From: Acidobacteriota bacterium
GTDB lineage: Bacteria > Acidobacteriota > Terriglobia > Bryobacterales > UBA6623
Direction of reading: 5' to 3'
Assembly: GCA_016125275.1 (NCBI GenBank)
Contig: WGMB01000005.1
Location: 5,001-69,000 of the forward strand
Length of the DNA: 64,000 nt
In this document: piece by piece, positions 37,114 through 44,996 of the stretch
Position numbering within the stretch: position 1 is the stretch's first letter
How the letters are laid out: every line of letters begins with the position of its first letter
Translations under genes and position numbers: made by a program
The notes under the pieces: model-generated
What the model was told of the DNA's origin: nothing
Database searches by the model: none
Seen by the model: the letters and a program-made list of their open reading frames with translations, nothing else

Positions 37114-37620
37114 ATGCGACGACTCACCTGGATTGCCGTGTCGAGCGCCCTGCTGGCCGGCTGTGCGGAGGCCCCGGCCTCCGACGCCGAGGCGCAAGTT
37201 CAGATCCGGCGGATGTACGAGGACTACCGCGCCGACTTCCCCGCGGTCGAGGGCGTCTCCGCCGCCGAAGCGCTGCGGCTGGCTGACGAAGACGCCGCGG
37301 TCTTCGTCGACATCCGCACACCCGAGGAACAGGCGGTCTCGAAGATTCCCGGCGCCCTCACCGCCGAGCAGTTCGAGTCCGACCGCGAGAGCTACCGGGG
37401 GCGGCTCGTCGTGGCTTACTGCACCATCGGCGCCCGCAGCGGCAAGTACGCCAAGCAACTGCAGGCCGACGGCTTCGACGTCCGCAATCTGGAGGGAGGC
37501 GTGCTGTCCTGGACCCATGCCGGCGGGCCTCTGGTCGACGACCACGGTCCCACCCCCCGCGTGCACGTCTACGGATCGCGCTGGAACCTGGCCTCCTCCG
37601 CCTACCAAGCGGTCTGGTAG
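37114..37620 (+). CDS. Rhodanese-like lipoprotein
   Basis: A 168-residue protein with a lipoprotein signal (VSSALLAGCAEA, lipid Cys 17) and a rhodanese domain: VFVDIRTPEEQAVSKIPGA near residue 64, then the active-site loop VVAYCTIGARSGKYA with catalytic C103, and FDVRNLEGGVLSWTHAG. It would transfer sulfur or handle thiosulfate-like compounds at the inner or outer membrane face. The active-site Cys is present, so it is probably active. It lies 47 bp downstream of the DUF1501 gene and 61 bp before the RNA methyltransferase. Confidence 0.88.
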   Translation: MRRLTWIAVSSALLAGCAEAPASDAEAQVQIRRMYEDYRADFPAVEGVSAAEALRLADEDAAVFVDIRTPEEQAVSKIPGALTAEQFESDRESYRGRLVVAYCTIGARSGKYAKQLQADGFDVRNLEGGVLSWTHAGGPLVDDHGPTPRVHVYGSRWNLASSAYQAVW

Positions 37621-37681
37621 GCCCACCGCGCCGCCGGCCTTGGCCCGCGATCGGCCGCCGGACCAGCTACTCTGAAGGTAA

Positions 37682-38893
37682 GTGGCTGAATTGAATATAG
37701 AAATCGAGAAGCTCGTCTACGGCGGAGACGGGCTGGCGCGAGTGGACGGTCGGACGGCCCTGGTGCCCTTCACCCTTCCGGGCGAACAGTTGACCGCCGA
37801 GGTCGTGCGCGAGCGTTCCAGCGTGATCCACGGCCGTCCGCTCGAATGGAGCCTCGAGTCCGGCGACCGCGTGCCGCCCAACTGTCCCCTGTTCACCGAC
37901 TGCGGCGGCTGCCACTACCAGCACATCGGCTACGACCGGCAGCTCGAGATCAAGACCGAGATCCTGCTCGAAACCCTCGTCCGCCTGGGCGGCATCGAGT
38001 GGACCGAGCCCGTGGACACCATCTACGGCGACGCCTGGCTCTACCGTAACCGCACGCAGTTCCGCGTCCACAAGCGGGGCAAGTTCGCCGAGGTCGGCTT
38101 TCTGGCGGCGGGCTCGCACCGCTTGGTGCCCGCCACTCACTGCCCCATCAACTCGCCCAAGCTCAACCGCGTCCACGAGACCTTGCGGCAAATGGCCTCC
38201 TCGCGGGCCTTCCCCGACTTTCTGCACGAGGTGGAGGTCTTCACCAACGAGACCGACGTGCAGCTCAACGTCACCGGCACGGACCGTCCGTTGTCGCGCA
38301 AGTTTTTCGAATGGTGCGCCCAGGAGATCGACGGCTTTCTACCCGGCGAGTATCTCGACTACTCCAGCGGCGATGACTTGTTTCGCGTCGGCAGTCGGTC
38401 GTTCTTCCAGGTCAACCGGTTTCTGACCGACGAGCTGGCCCAGGCGGCCGTCGAGGGCGCCGCCGGCTCCACCGCGCTCGATCTCTACTGCGGCGTCGGT
38501 CTGCTCACCCTGCCGTTGGCGCGCAAGATGGAGCGCGTGATCGGCGTGGATTCGAGCGCCGCCGCCGTCCGCAGCTTGCAGTTCAACGCCAAGCGCGCCG
38601 GCGTCGAGGTGAAGGCCGTCCACCTGAATGTGGACCGGTTCCTGGAGGGCTTTGACGAGCCGGTCGACTGGATCGTCGCCGACCCGCCGCGTTCGGGCCT
38701 GGGCAAGGTCGTCACCAAGGAGCTGCTGCGAATCGGCGCGCCGACGCTCTCGCTGGTCTCCTGCGACCCGGCCACCCTGGCGCGCGACCTCAAGATCCTG
38801 CTGGCCGGCGGCTATGAGATCGAATCGCTGCGGATGATCGATCTCTTCCCGCAGACCTACCATCTGGAGACCCTGGCGACGCTGCGGCGCTGA
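37682..38893 (+). CDS. Class I SAM-dependent RNA 5-methyluridine methyltransferase (TrmA/RlmD family)
   Basis: A 403-residue enzyme of the TrmA/RumA family that methylates uridine in tRNA or 23S rRNA. It has an N-terminal TRAM domain (IEIEKLVYGGDGLARVDGR), a [4Fe-4S] motif CPLFTDCGGCHYQH with a fourth Cys in ATHCPIN, the SAM motif ALDLYCGVGLLTLPLA, and the catalytic Cys in LSLVSCDPATLARDL. The start is a GTG at 37682 after a GAAGGTAA ribosome site. Whether it modifies rRNA (RlmC/RlmD) or tRNA cannot be read from sequence. Confidence 0.92.
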   Translation: MAELNIEIEKLVYGGDGLARVDGRTALVPFTLPGEQLTAEVVRERSSVIHGRPLEWSLESGDRVPPNCPLFTDCGGCHYQHIGYDRQLEIKTEILLETLVRLGGIEWTEPVDTIYGDAWLYRNRTQFRVHKRGKFAEVGFLAAGSHRLVPATHCPINSPKLNRVHETLRQMASSRAFPDFLHEVEVFTNETDVQLNVTGTDRPLSRKFFEWCAQEIDGFLPGEYLDYSSGDDLFRVGSRSFFQVNRFLTDELAQAAVEGAAGSTALDLYCGVGLLTLPLARKMERVIGVDSSAAAVRSLQFNAKRAGVEVKAVHLNVDRFLEGFDEPVDWIVADPPRSGLGKVVTKELLRIGAPTLSLVSCDPATLARDLKILLAGGYEIESLRMIDLFPQTYHLETLATLRR

Positions 38894-38906
38894 ACAGGGC
38901 CGCAAA

Positions 38907-38952
38907 AGGAAGCGAGCCGCACTCCACGACGTGGGTGCGGCCCGAATGCTTC
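38907..38952. terminator. Bidirectional hairpin terminator between convergent genes
   Basis: Outer arms GGAAGC (38907-38912) and GCTTCC (38947-38952) enclose an inner stem GCCGCA (38915-38920)/TGCGGC (38935-38940) extended by CCAC/GTGG. On the minus strand the hairpin is followed by TTTT, on the plus strand by GTCTTT. It separates the RNA methyltransferase stop (38893) from the stop of the minus-strand exported protein (38969). Confidence 0.75.
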
Positions 38953-38968
38953 CGTCTTTGCCGTCAGG

Positions 38969-39499
38969 CTACAGCTTCGACAGGGTCTGCTGGGCCTCGT
39001 GCACTTCGTCCCAGGACTCGGCCAAGCCGACTGCCGCGACCACGCCGTCGGCCTGGTCGTAGATGGCGTTCACGGCCTCGGAGTAGTCCGGGTGGAAGAC
39101 TTCCAGCTCCGATCGTGAGTTGTTGGCGATGTCGATCGCCTTGCGAATGCTGTCAGCCAGTCTCGACCCGTGCTCCACGGCCAGGTCGAACGCGGTGTTC
39201 TGGCGAGCGGTCGCGTCTGCGCGCAGCGCCTCGAACTGCTTCATGTACTTGCCCATCTCCTGGGACTCGGCGGCCATCGCATTGAGCTGGTAGGAGTGCC
39301 ATTCAGGCGAGAACATACTCGGCTGGAACGCGGCCGTTTTTAGCTTGGCGGCGTGGGCGCGAATGTCGGTCGCGGCGGCTTCGATCTGCTGGAGCTTGCT
39401 GCCGGCCTTCTGAGAGCCGTCCATCTCGGCGCGAAGCCCTTGCCAAGGCAACAGGCTGAGCGCTGCGGCGGCCATTGTAATTTTCATCCATCGTTTCAT
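38969..39499 (-). CDS. Exported helical hypothetical protein
   Basis: A 176-residue protein. The ATG at 39499 is chosen because GGAGG lies 8 nt upstream and a signal peptide follows directly (MKRWMKITMAAAALSLLPWQ, cleaved near LRAE). The mature part is almost wholly alpha-helical and rich in Ala, Glu, Gln and Met (KLQQIEAAATDIRAHAAKLK, AESQEMGKYMKQFEALRAD), resembling a four-helix bundle of the cytochrome-b562/c' shape but without heme Cys motifs. Function is unknown. It stands alone, divergent from the TolB-like gene. Confidence 0.78.
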   Translation of the reverse strand: MKRWMKITMAAAALSLLPWQGLRAEMDGSQKAGSKLQQIEAAATDIRAHAAKLKTAAFQPSMFSPEWHSYQLNAMAAESQEMGKYMKQFEALRADATARQNTAFDLAVEHGSRLADSIRKAIDIANNSRSELEVFHPDYSEAVNAIYDQADGVVAAVGLAESWDEVHEAQQTLSKL

Positions 39500-39647
39500 C
39501 TCGGGAACCTCCATGTTTGAGTTGCCTTTCTATCCCGTGGAGGTACGTTTGGCGCGCGTCGTTACAGACTCGGCCGCCCGACACCGGCTAGACTGAGACC
39601 CTCGCCGCCGCGCGCACGGATACGCTGCGCCCGGTTTCGGTTTCCCG

Positions 39648-40490
39648 ATGCCGATTCGAGCCGCCGTCGCCGCTCCGCCCCGCCGCCCGCGCTCCCGGGT
39701 GGCGTTGCCCAAGGGCGTGACGGCCGCAGAGGTCCGCGGGCAGCTCGAGCGCATGTTGGCTTCAGAAACCTTCGAGCGCTCTCTGCGGCTCTCGGCGTTC
39801 TTGCGGCATGTGGTCGAGGCAGGCCTCGACGGCCGGCTCGCCGAGCTGGCCGAGACGGACCTGGCCGCGGCCGTGTTCGAGCGGCGGGAGAGCTTCGATC
39901 CGCGCATCGACACTATCGTGCGCGTGGAAGCCGGCCGGCTGCGCAACAAAGTCCGCGAATACTACGCAACCGCTGGCGCCGGCGACCCTCTCTGGGTCGG
40001 CCTGGCGCAGCGCGGCTACCGTCCCGTGGTCCGGCGTCGCCCGCAGCGGGCGGAGGCACGGCCCGCCCGCGAGGCGCCGGGCGCCAAGACGTTGGCCGTC
40101 TTGCCCATTGAGGACCTGACCGACGGCCCCGCCTTGGCGTTGGCCTGCCGCGCATTGACAGAGGAGCTGATCCACGGCCTGGCCCAGCAGGGCGACTGGG
40201 CCGTGGCGGCGCGCACCAGCGTCCGCCAGTACCGCGATGACCCCACCGACGTGCGGAAGATCGCAACCGCGGTCGAGGTCGCCTACGTGCTCGAAGGATC
40301 TCTGCAGAAAGCCAATGGGACGGTGCGCCTGCGCCTACGGCTGCTCGACGGCGCCACGGGCCTGACGCTGTGGGCCGGCAGCTTCGATGAGCCTTCGGCC
40401 GAGCCGGACAGCTCGCGCGACGCCCTCGTCCGGGCCGCGCGCGGAGCCGTGACGGAGGTCCTCGGCGAGCTGTCGGGGGGCCGCCGCTAG
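39648..40490 (+). CDS. SFDPR-type regulatory domain fused to TolB-like N-terminal domain
   Basis: A 280-residue protein of a kind common in Acidobacteria. Residues of about 20-125 match the recurrent module LERMLASETFERSLRLSAFLRHVVE ... FDPRIDTIVRVEAGRLRNKVREYY with GYRPVV at its end, believed to be regulatory. From about 147 a TolB-N/FlgO-like domain follows (KTLAVLPIEDLTDGPA ... YVLEGSLQKANGTVRLRLRLLDGATGLTLW). Relatives usually continue into TPR repeats; this one stops after the TolB-like part. Its stop and the bshA stop share the bases CTAG (40487-40490). Confidence 0.75.
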   Translation: MPIRAAVAAPPRRPRSRVALPKGVTAAEVRGQLERMLASETFERSLRLSAFLRHVVEAGLDGRLAELAETDLAAAVFERRESFDPRIDTIVRVEAGRLRNKVREYYATAGAGDPLWVGLAQRGYRPVVRRRPQRAEARPAREAPGAKTLAVLPIEDLTDGPALALACRALTEELIHGLAQQGDWAVAARTSVRQYRDDPTDVRKIATAVEVAYVLEGSLQKANGTVRLRLRLLDGATGLTLWAGSFDEPSAEPDSSRDALVRAARGAVTEVLGELSGGRR

Positions 40491-41629
40491 CCCAGCACGC
40501 GCCGGTAGTAGGCCTCGTACTGGTCGACCGTCTTGGTGCGCTCAAAGGCCATCGCGCGCTCCCGAGCCCCCTGCTTGAGCCGGGCGTGGGCGGCGCGGTC
40601 GGAGAGGATCTCGATCGCCTTGCGGCTCATCGCCTCCACGTCGCGCACCGGAAACAGGAACCCCGAGCCCTCCGTCACCAGCTCCGGCAGCCCGCCCACC
40701 TCGCTGGCGATGACCGGAACGCCGCACGCCATCGCCTCCAGCGCCGCCAGTCCGAACGACTCCTGCTCGCTGGGCAGCAGGAACAGATCGAGCAGCGGCA
40801 GCAGCTCCTCGATGTTCTGGTCCGAACCGACGAAGTAGATGCGGTCATGGACGCCCAACTCCTCGGCCACGCGTTCGGCCGTCTCGCGGTCCGGGCCGTC
40901 GCCCACCAGCAGCAGCCGCGACGGGATGTGCTGCGTCACCCGGTGGAAGATCTTGATCACGTCCTGCGGGCGCTTCACCCAGCGGAAGTTCGACAGGTGG
41001 CCGACCAGGAACTCGTCCGGGCAGACGTACTTGGCGCGAAGGGCCGGGTCCCGCCGCGCCGGCGAAAAGCGGTCCAGATCGATGAAGTTGTAGATGATCT
41101 CGGCCGGGCAGTCGGTGCAGAAGCGCTCCTGCGTCTCGCGGGCGAGGTAGCCGGAGACGGCCGTCACGCCGTCGCTCTGCTGCAGGCTGAAGCGGGTGAT
41201 CTCGTAGAACGACTCGTCCAGGCCGAGCAGCGTGATGTCTGTGCCGTGCAGCGTCGTCACGATCTTGGGCGCGCCTTCGCCCAGCATCTGCCGGCAGAGG
41301 TAGGCGCTCACGGCGTGCGGAATGGCGTAGTGCGCGTGCAGAATGTCGATCGGGTGCTCGCGGCACAGAACAGCGAGCTTGGTGGCCAGCGCCAGGGTGT
41401 AGGGAGGGTACTGGAATAGCGGATAGCGCGTGACCGGCACCTCGTGAAAGTGCACCCGCGGCTTGGCCTCGGTCACCCGCACCGGCCGCAGGTAGCTGAC
41501 GATGTGCACCTCGTGGCCGCGTTCGGCCAGCGCGATGCCCAGCTCGGCGGCGACGACGCCGCTGCCGCCGATCGTAGGGTGGCAGATGATGGCGATGTGC
41601 AACGGCCGGTCGGTCAACGGTCCTTCCAT
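40487..41629 (-). CDS. bshA: N-acetyl-alpha-D-glucosaminyl L-malate synthase BshA
   Basis: A 380-residue GT4 glycosyltransferase that joins UDP-GlcNAc and malate in the first step of bacillithiol synthesis. BshA signatures are CHPTIGGSGVVAAELGIALAERGH, HAHYAIPHAVSAYL, TLHGTDITLLG, NFIDLDRF, and the nucleotide-sugar motif EQESFGLAALEAMACGVPVIAS (E-x7-E). It overlaps bshB1 by 16 nt. It is the last gene of the minus-strand string that starts at 47180. Confidence 0.94.
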   Translation of the reverse strand: MEGPLTDRPLHIAIICHPTIGGSGVVAAELGIALAERGHEVHIVSYLRPVRVTEAKPRVHFHEVPVTRYPLFQYPPYTLALATKLAVLCREHPIDILHAHYAIPHAVSAYLCRQMLGEGAPKIVTTLHGTDITLLGLDESFYEITRFSLQQSDGVTAVSGYLARETQERFCTDCPAEIIYNFIDLDRFSPARRDPALRAKYVCPDEFLVGHLSNFRWVKRPQDVIKIFHRVTQHIPSRLLLVGDGPDRETAERVAEELGVHDRIYFVGSDQNIEELLPLLDLFLLPSEQESFGLAALEAMACGVPVIASEVGGLPELVTEGSGFLFPVRDVEAMSRKAIEILSDRAAHARLKQGARERAMAFERTKTVDQYEAYYRRVLG

Positions 41630-42369
41630 GGCTCCACTCCAAACAGTCCGACCAGGTCCCCCGCCGGCAGCGGCAGCTCGCTTCGGTAGGGCTCTCCGTA
41701 GGCCACGCCGATCAGCGAGCCGAAATACTTGAGCGTGGCTTCGATGGAGGCCAGAAAGTTCTGCGAGGAGATGCGCAGAGCGAACTCCGACTCCTGCCTG
41801 GCGCCGAACTGTGACTCATAGCAGCGCACGGCTTGCATGCGCTTCTCGAAGACCGAGCTCACGTCGACGACGAGCTGCGGCGAGAACGTCCGCGAGCCCC
41901 AGTGGTGCAGCAGCGTCCTCGGCTTCCACGGCGGCAACTCGGGCTGGAACTTCCGAATCGACGACAGGTAGAAGCTCTGCCTCACCAGGTCCGCCGTTCC
42001 CATGTGGTCGGGGTGGTGATCCTCGAACGGCGGCGCGATCACTACTTGCGGCCGCAGCTCGCGCAGCACGGCCACCACGCGGGCGCGGTTGGCGTCGGTG
42101 TCGCGGACGGCGCCGTCGGGCAGGCCCAGGTTCAGCCGGCGATGCAGCCCCAGGACCTCGGCGGCGGCGGCGGCCTCCCGGGCCCGCGTGTCGGCGTCGC
42201 CCAAGCTGCCTAGCTCGCCGCGGGTCAGGTCCACCACCGCCACGCGCCGGCCTTGTGCGGCCGACAGCGCCAACGTCCCGCCGCAGCACAGCTCGGCGTC
42301 ATCCGGGTGCGCTGCGAAGACGACGAGGTCGCAGGTGGATTCCGACAGCGTCAAAATTCTATTGAACAC
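41614..42369 (-). CDS. bshB1: Bacillithiol deacetylase BshB1
   Basis: A 251-residue LmbE/PIG-L zinc deacetylase that removes acetate from GlcNAc-malate. The zinc motif AHPDD is at residues 20-24 (FAAHPDDAELCCGG), with a further DHHPDH site and LTRGELGS. The long C-terminal region (CYESQF, LRISSQNF, GVAYGEPYR) is typical of BshB1. It starts 9 bp after the stop of the sigma-54 regulator gene, so the bacillithiol genes may be read from that operon. bshC, the cysteine ligase, is not in the window. Confidence 0.93.
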   Translation of the reverse strand: MFNRILTLSESTCDLVVFAAHPDDAELCCGGTLALSAAQGRRVAVVDLTRGELGSLGDADTRAREAAAAAEVLGLHRRLNLGLPDGAVRDTDANRARVVAVLRELRPQVVIAPPFEDHHPDHMGTADLVRQSFYLSSIRKFQPELPPWKPRTLLHHWGSRTFSPQLVVDVSSVFEKRMQAVRCYESQFGARQESEFALRISSQNFLASIEATLKYFGSLIGVAYGEPYRSELPLPAGDLVGLFGVEPWKDR

Positions 42370-42378
42370 CAGCCCGCC

Positions 42379-44496
42379 TCAGTCTTGCTGAGGCTCTATG
42401 CCGAGCTGGGCGAGCCGGCGGTAGAAGGTGGCGCGGCTGATCCCCAGCAGACGCGCGGCCTTGGTGCGGTTGCCGCCGGCGCGCTCGATCGCCCCCCGGT
42501 AGCGCTCGGACTCGTCGCCGTCTCCCCCGGCCGCCGCCAAAGGGAGGTCCGGTGCAGCCTGGACCCGGCTAGGATCAGGCGCCGGCGCCGCCGCCTCGGC
42601 GTGCATCTCCGGCGGCAGGTCAGCGAGGCCCACCTCGGCCGTACGGGCCCGGATCGCCCCGTACTCCACCACGCTGCGCAACTCGCGCACGTTGCCCGGC
42701 CACGAGTGCGCCGCGAACAGGCGCAGAACTTCGTTGGAGAATCCCCGCAAGGGTTTGCCGGTCAGACCGCGAAACTCCTGCAGGAATTTGGCCGCCAGCA
42801 GAGGAATGTCTCCGACGCGTTCCCGCAGCGGCGGAACCCGGATGCGGGCCACTCGGATGCGGTACAGCAGATCGCTGCGAAAGCGCCCCTCGCGCACCTC
42901 CGTCTCGAGGTTGCGATGCGTGGCCGTCAGCAGCCGTACGTCGATCTTGCGCGGCGTGGTCTCGCCGAGCCGCAGGATTTCCCGCTCCTGGATCACTCGC
43001 AGCAAGGTCGTCTGAACGGCCGGAGGCAGGTCGCCGATCTCGTCGAGGAAGAGCGTGCCGCCGTTGGCCGCCTCGAAGAGGCCGCGCTGATCCTGGATGG
43101 CGCCGGTGAAGGCGCCGCGCTTGTGGCCGAAGAGCTGGCCGGCCGCCAGGGATTCCGGCAGGCCCGCGCAGTTGACCGCCACGAACGGACCGGCGTGGCG
43201 CGGGCTGCGCTGGTGCAGCGCCCGGGCCGCGAGCTCCTTGCCGACGCCCGTCTCGCCCTCGATCAGCACCGTCGTGGGCATGGGAGCGAAGTCCTCGATC
43301 AGCCGGTAGACGTCGCCCATCACCGGCGAGGCTCCGACGATCTCGCCGAAGCGGGCCGTTTCGTCCAGCCGCCGTCGCAGCGCCTGCACCTCCGTCACGT
43401 CGTAGAGGAACAGCAGTCCCCGCGCCGGGTTGCGGGGATCCTCGCGCAGGTCCAGCTCGAGATGCAGGCCGGCCGGGCTCAGCAACGGGCTCCGGCCGCG
43501 CTGCGCCGCCGGCCGCTTGGCCCAAGCCAACAGCTCGCGCCGCTCCACCGGGCTCTCGGCGAAGATCTCGGGCCAGGGACGGGCGCGCAACGCTTCGATC
43601 GGCGCCGCCAGGATGCGGCCGGCGGCTTGGCTGGCAAAGGCGCAGCGGCCCTCCTCATCGAGCACGATCGCGCCGACGTCCAGCTCGTCGAGCAGCAGCG
43701 CCAGGTCGTCTTCCAGCCGCCGCAGCCGCTGCGCCCGGCGCTCGAGCTCCTGCTCGGCCTCCACCCGCTGGGTCACGTCCCGCAGCACGGCCAGCGCCTG
43801 GTCGTCGTTGAACGGCAGCAGCCGGGCTTCGAAGGCCCGCGGTCCCTCCGGCGTTTCGAGCGTGTAGCTCACCTGCTGGGAGCGGCGTTGGCGCACGCAG
43901 GTCCCGATGCGCTCGCGCAGCGCCGACACCGCGGCGGCCGGCAGCCAGTCAGCCAGCCGATAGGGGCCTTCGGGCGGCCGCGGCTCCACCAGCTCGCGGT
44001 AGTCCCCGCCGGGTTCGAGCAGCAGCACCGTCTCGGCGACCGTTCCCAGCGGCCGGGCGTTCACGCCGCGAGCCCCCAGGGCCACCGCCAGCAGCCCGAT
44101 GCGCTGCGCATGCAGGGCCGCCTCGCGGGCCGTCTGCAGCGACTGCTGGAGTTGTTGAAACTCCTCGCCCAGGCGCTCCAGGATGAGCACGCGCCGGTCG
44201 GCGTGGAACAGCGCCAGCGCCTCGAAGGTCTGCTCGACGCCGTCTCGGCCGGCTTCGGTCCAGGGGCCGGACCGCAGCACGCCGGGCCGCCGCTCGGCCC
44301 AGAAGTCGGCGGCGTCGAGCAGGAAGGTGTCCAGAAACAGGAAGCAGGCGCCCAGCCGCAGCGGGCGCTCCAGCGGTAGGGCGGCGCCGGCCCAGGCTGG
44401 CAGCGGCTCGAGCGCGTCGAAGCCGGCGTCGTCGCGCTCCACGAAGACCGCCAAGTCCAGCGCGGCGGGGAGCGCCGCCGACAGGGGCCCGTTCAT
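42379..44496 (-). CDS. Sigma-54 enhancer-binding regulator with N-terminal sensor region
   Basis: A 705-residue activator. The first ~375 residues contain a GAF/uncharacterised sensor-like part and at least one PAS domain (DELDVGAIVLDEEGRCAFAS), with a short coiled coil. The AAA+ core has Walker A GETGVGKE near 412, GAFTGA near 460 (needed to contact sigma-54), Walker B FLDEIGDL and the R-finger region RFRSDLLYRI. The C-terminal Fis-type HTH (GNRTKAARLLGISRATFYRRL) ends the protein. There is no receiver domain, so the signal is probably direct. Its start overlaps the small GTPase gene by 4 nt. Confidence 0.92.
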   Translation of the reverse strand: MNGPLSAALPAALDLAVFVERDDAGFDALEPLPAWAGAALPLERPLRLGACFLFLDTFLLDAADFWAERRPGVLRSGPWTEAGRDGVEQTFEALALFHADRRVLILERLGEEFQQLQQSLQTAREAALHAQRIGLLAVALGARGVNARPLGTVAETVLLLEPGGDYRELVEPRPPEGPYRLADWLPAAAVSALRERIGTCVRQRRSQQVSYTLETPEGPRAFEARLLPFNDDQALAVLRDVTQRVEAEQELERRAQRLRRLEDDLALLLDELDVGAIVLDEEGRCAFASQAAGRILAAPIEALRARPWPEIFAESPVERRELLAWAKRPAAQRGRSPLLSPAGLHLELDLREDPRNPARGLLFLYDVTEVQALRRRLDETARFGEIVGASPVMGDVYRLIEDFAPMPTTVLIEGETGVGKELAARALHQRSPRHAGPFVAVNCAGLPESLAAGQLFGHKRGAFTGAIQDQRGLFEAANGGTLFLDEIGDLPPAVQTTLLRVIQEREILRLGETTPRKIDVRLLTATHRNLETEVREGRFRSDLLYRIRVARIRVPPLRERVGDIPLLAAKFLQEFRGLTGKPLRGFSNEVLRLFAAHSWPGNVRELRSVVEYGAIRARTAEVGLADLPPEMHAEAAAPAPDPSRVQAAPDLPLAAAGGDGDESERYRGAIERAGGNRTKAARLLGISRATFYRRLAQLGIEPQQD

Positions 44497-44996
44497 CGCA
44501 ACCGGCTCCGCGCCGCGGCGGCCACGGATGCGAACGCTTCTTCGACCGACGCGCCGGTCTTGGCGCTGGATCGCAGCACGGGGCGCTCGGCGCTCTGGAG
44601 CTTAGCGATGCGTTCGTCGGAGAAGCGCCACTGGTCGACCAGGTCCGCCTTGTTGAGCAGCAGCGCGGCCGGCCGGTCGCCCAAGGCGTCCACGGCCCGC
44701 TGATGCAGCTCCAGCGCCTTGTCGAGCGTCTCCGGGCGCGTGCCGTCGGCCACCAGGATCCAGCCGGCCGAACCGCGCAGATAGCGCATCTGGAGCTGCG
44801 CGAACTCGTCCTCGCCCGAAAGGTCCCACACCACCAGTTGGATGCGTTCGCCCTCGATCTCCACCTCGCGCTTGTCGATGCGCACGCCCACCGTCGTCAG
44901 GTAGCGGTCGGAGAAGATGCCCTGGACGAAGCGTCGTACCAGGCTGGTCTTGCCGACGGCGGTGGCGCCGAGCAAGCAGATCTTTTGCAGGATCAT
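44493..44996 (-). CDS. Ras/Rab-like small GTPase
   Basis: A 167-residue stand-alone GTPase close in size to eukaryotic Ras-like proteins. G1 is GATAVGKTS (10-18), a switch I Thr lies in YLTTVG, G3 is WDLSGED (D58, G61), G4 NKAD (115-118) and G5 SSAKTG. The residue that is catalytic Gln in Ras is Glu62 here. Prokaryotic Ras-superfamily members of unknown function (Rup) and MglA are the nearest known groups. It is coupled by 4-nt overlaps to the OmpA-like gene upstream and the sigma-54 regulator downstream. Confidence 0.9.
   Translation of the reverse strand: MILQKICLLGATAVGKTSLVRRFVQGIFSDRYLTTVGVRIDKREVEIEGERIQLVVWDLSGEDEFAQLQMRYLRGSAGWILVADGTRPETLDKALELHQRAVDALGDRPAALLLNKADLVDQWRFSDERIAKLQSAERPVLRSSAKTGASVEEAFASVAAAARSRLR

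Noticed and set aside
41614-42369. BshB1 acting as the missing hopanoid deacetylase
   Set aside because: It is directly coupled to bshA and has the BshB1-type C-terminus; HpnK belongs to a different (YdjC-type) family.
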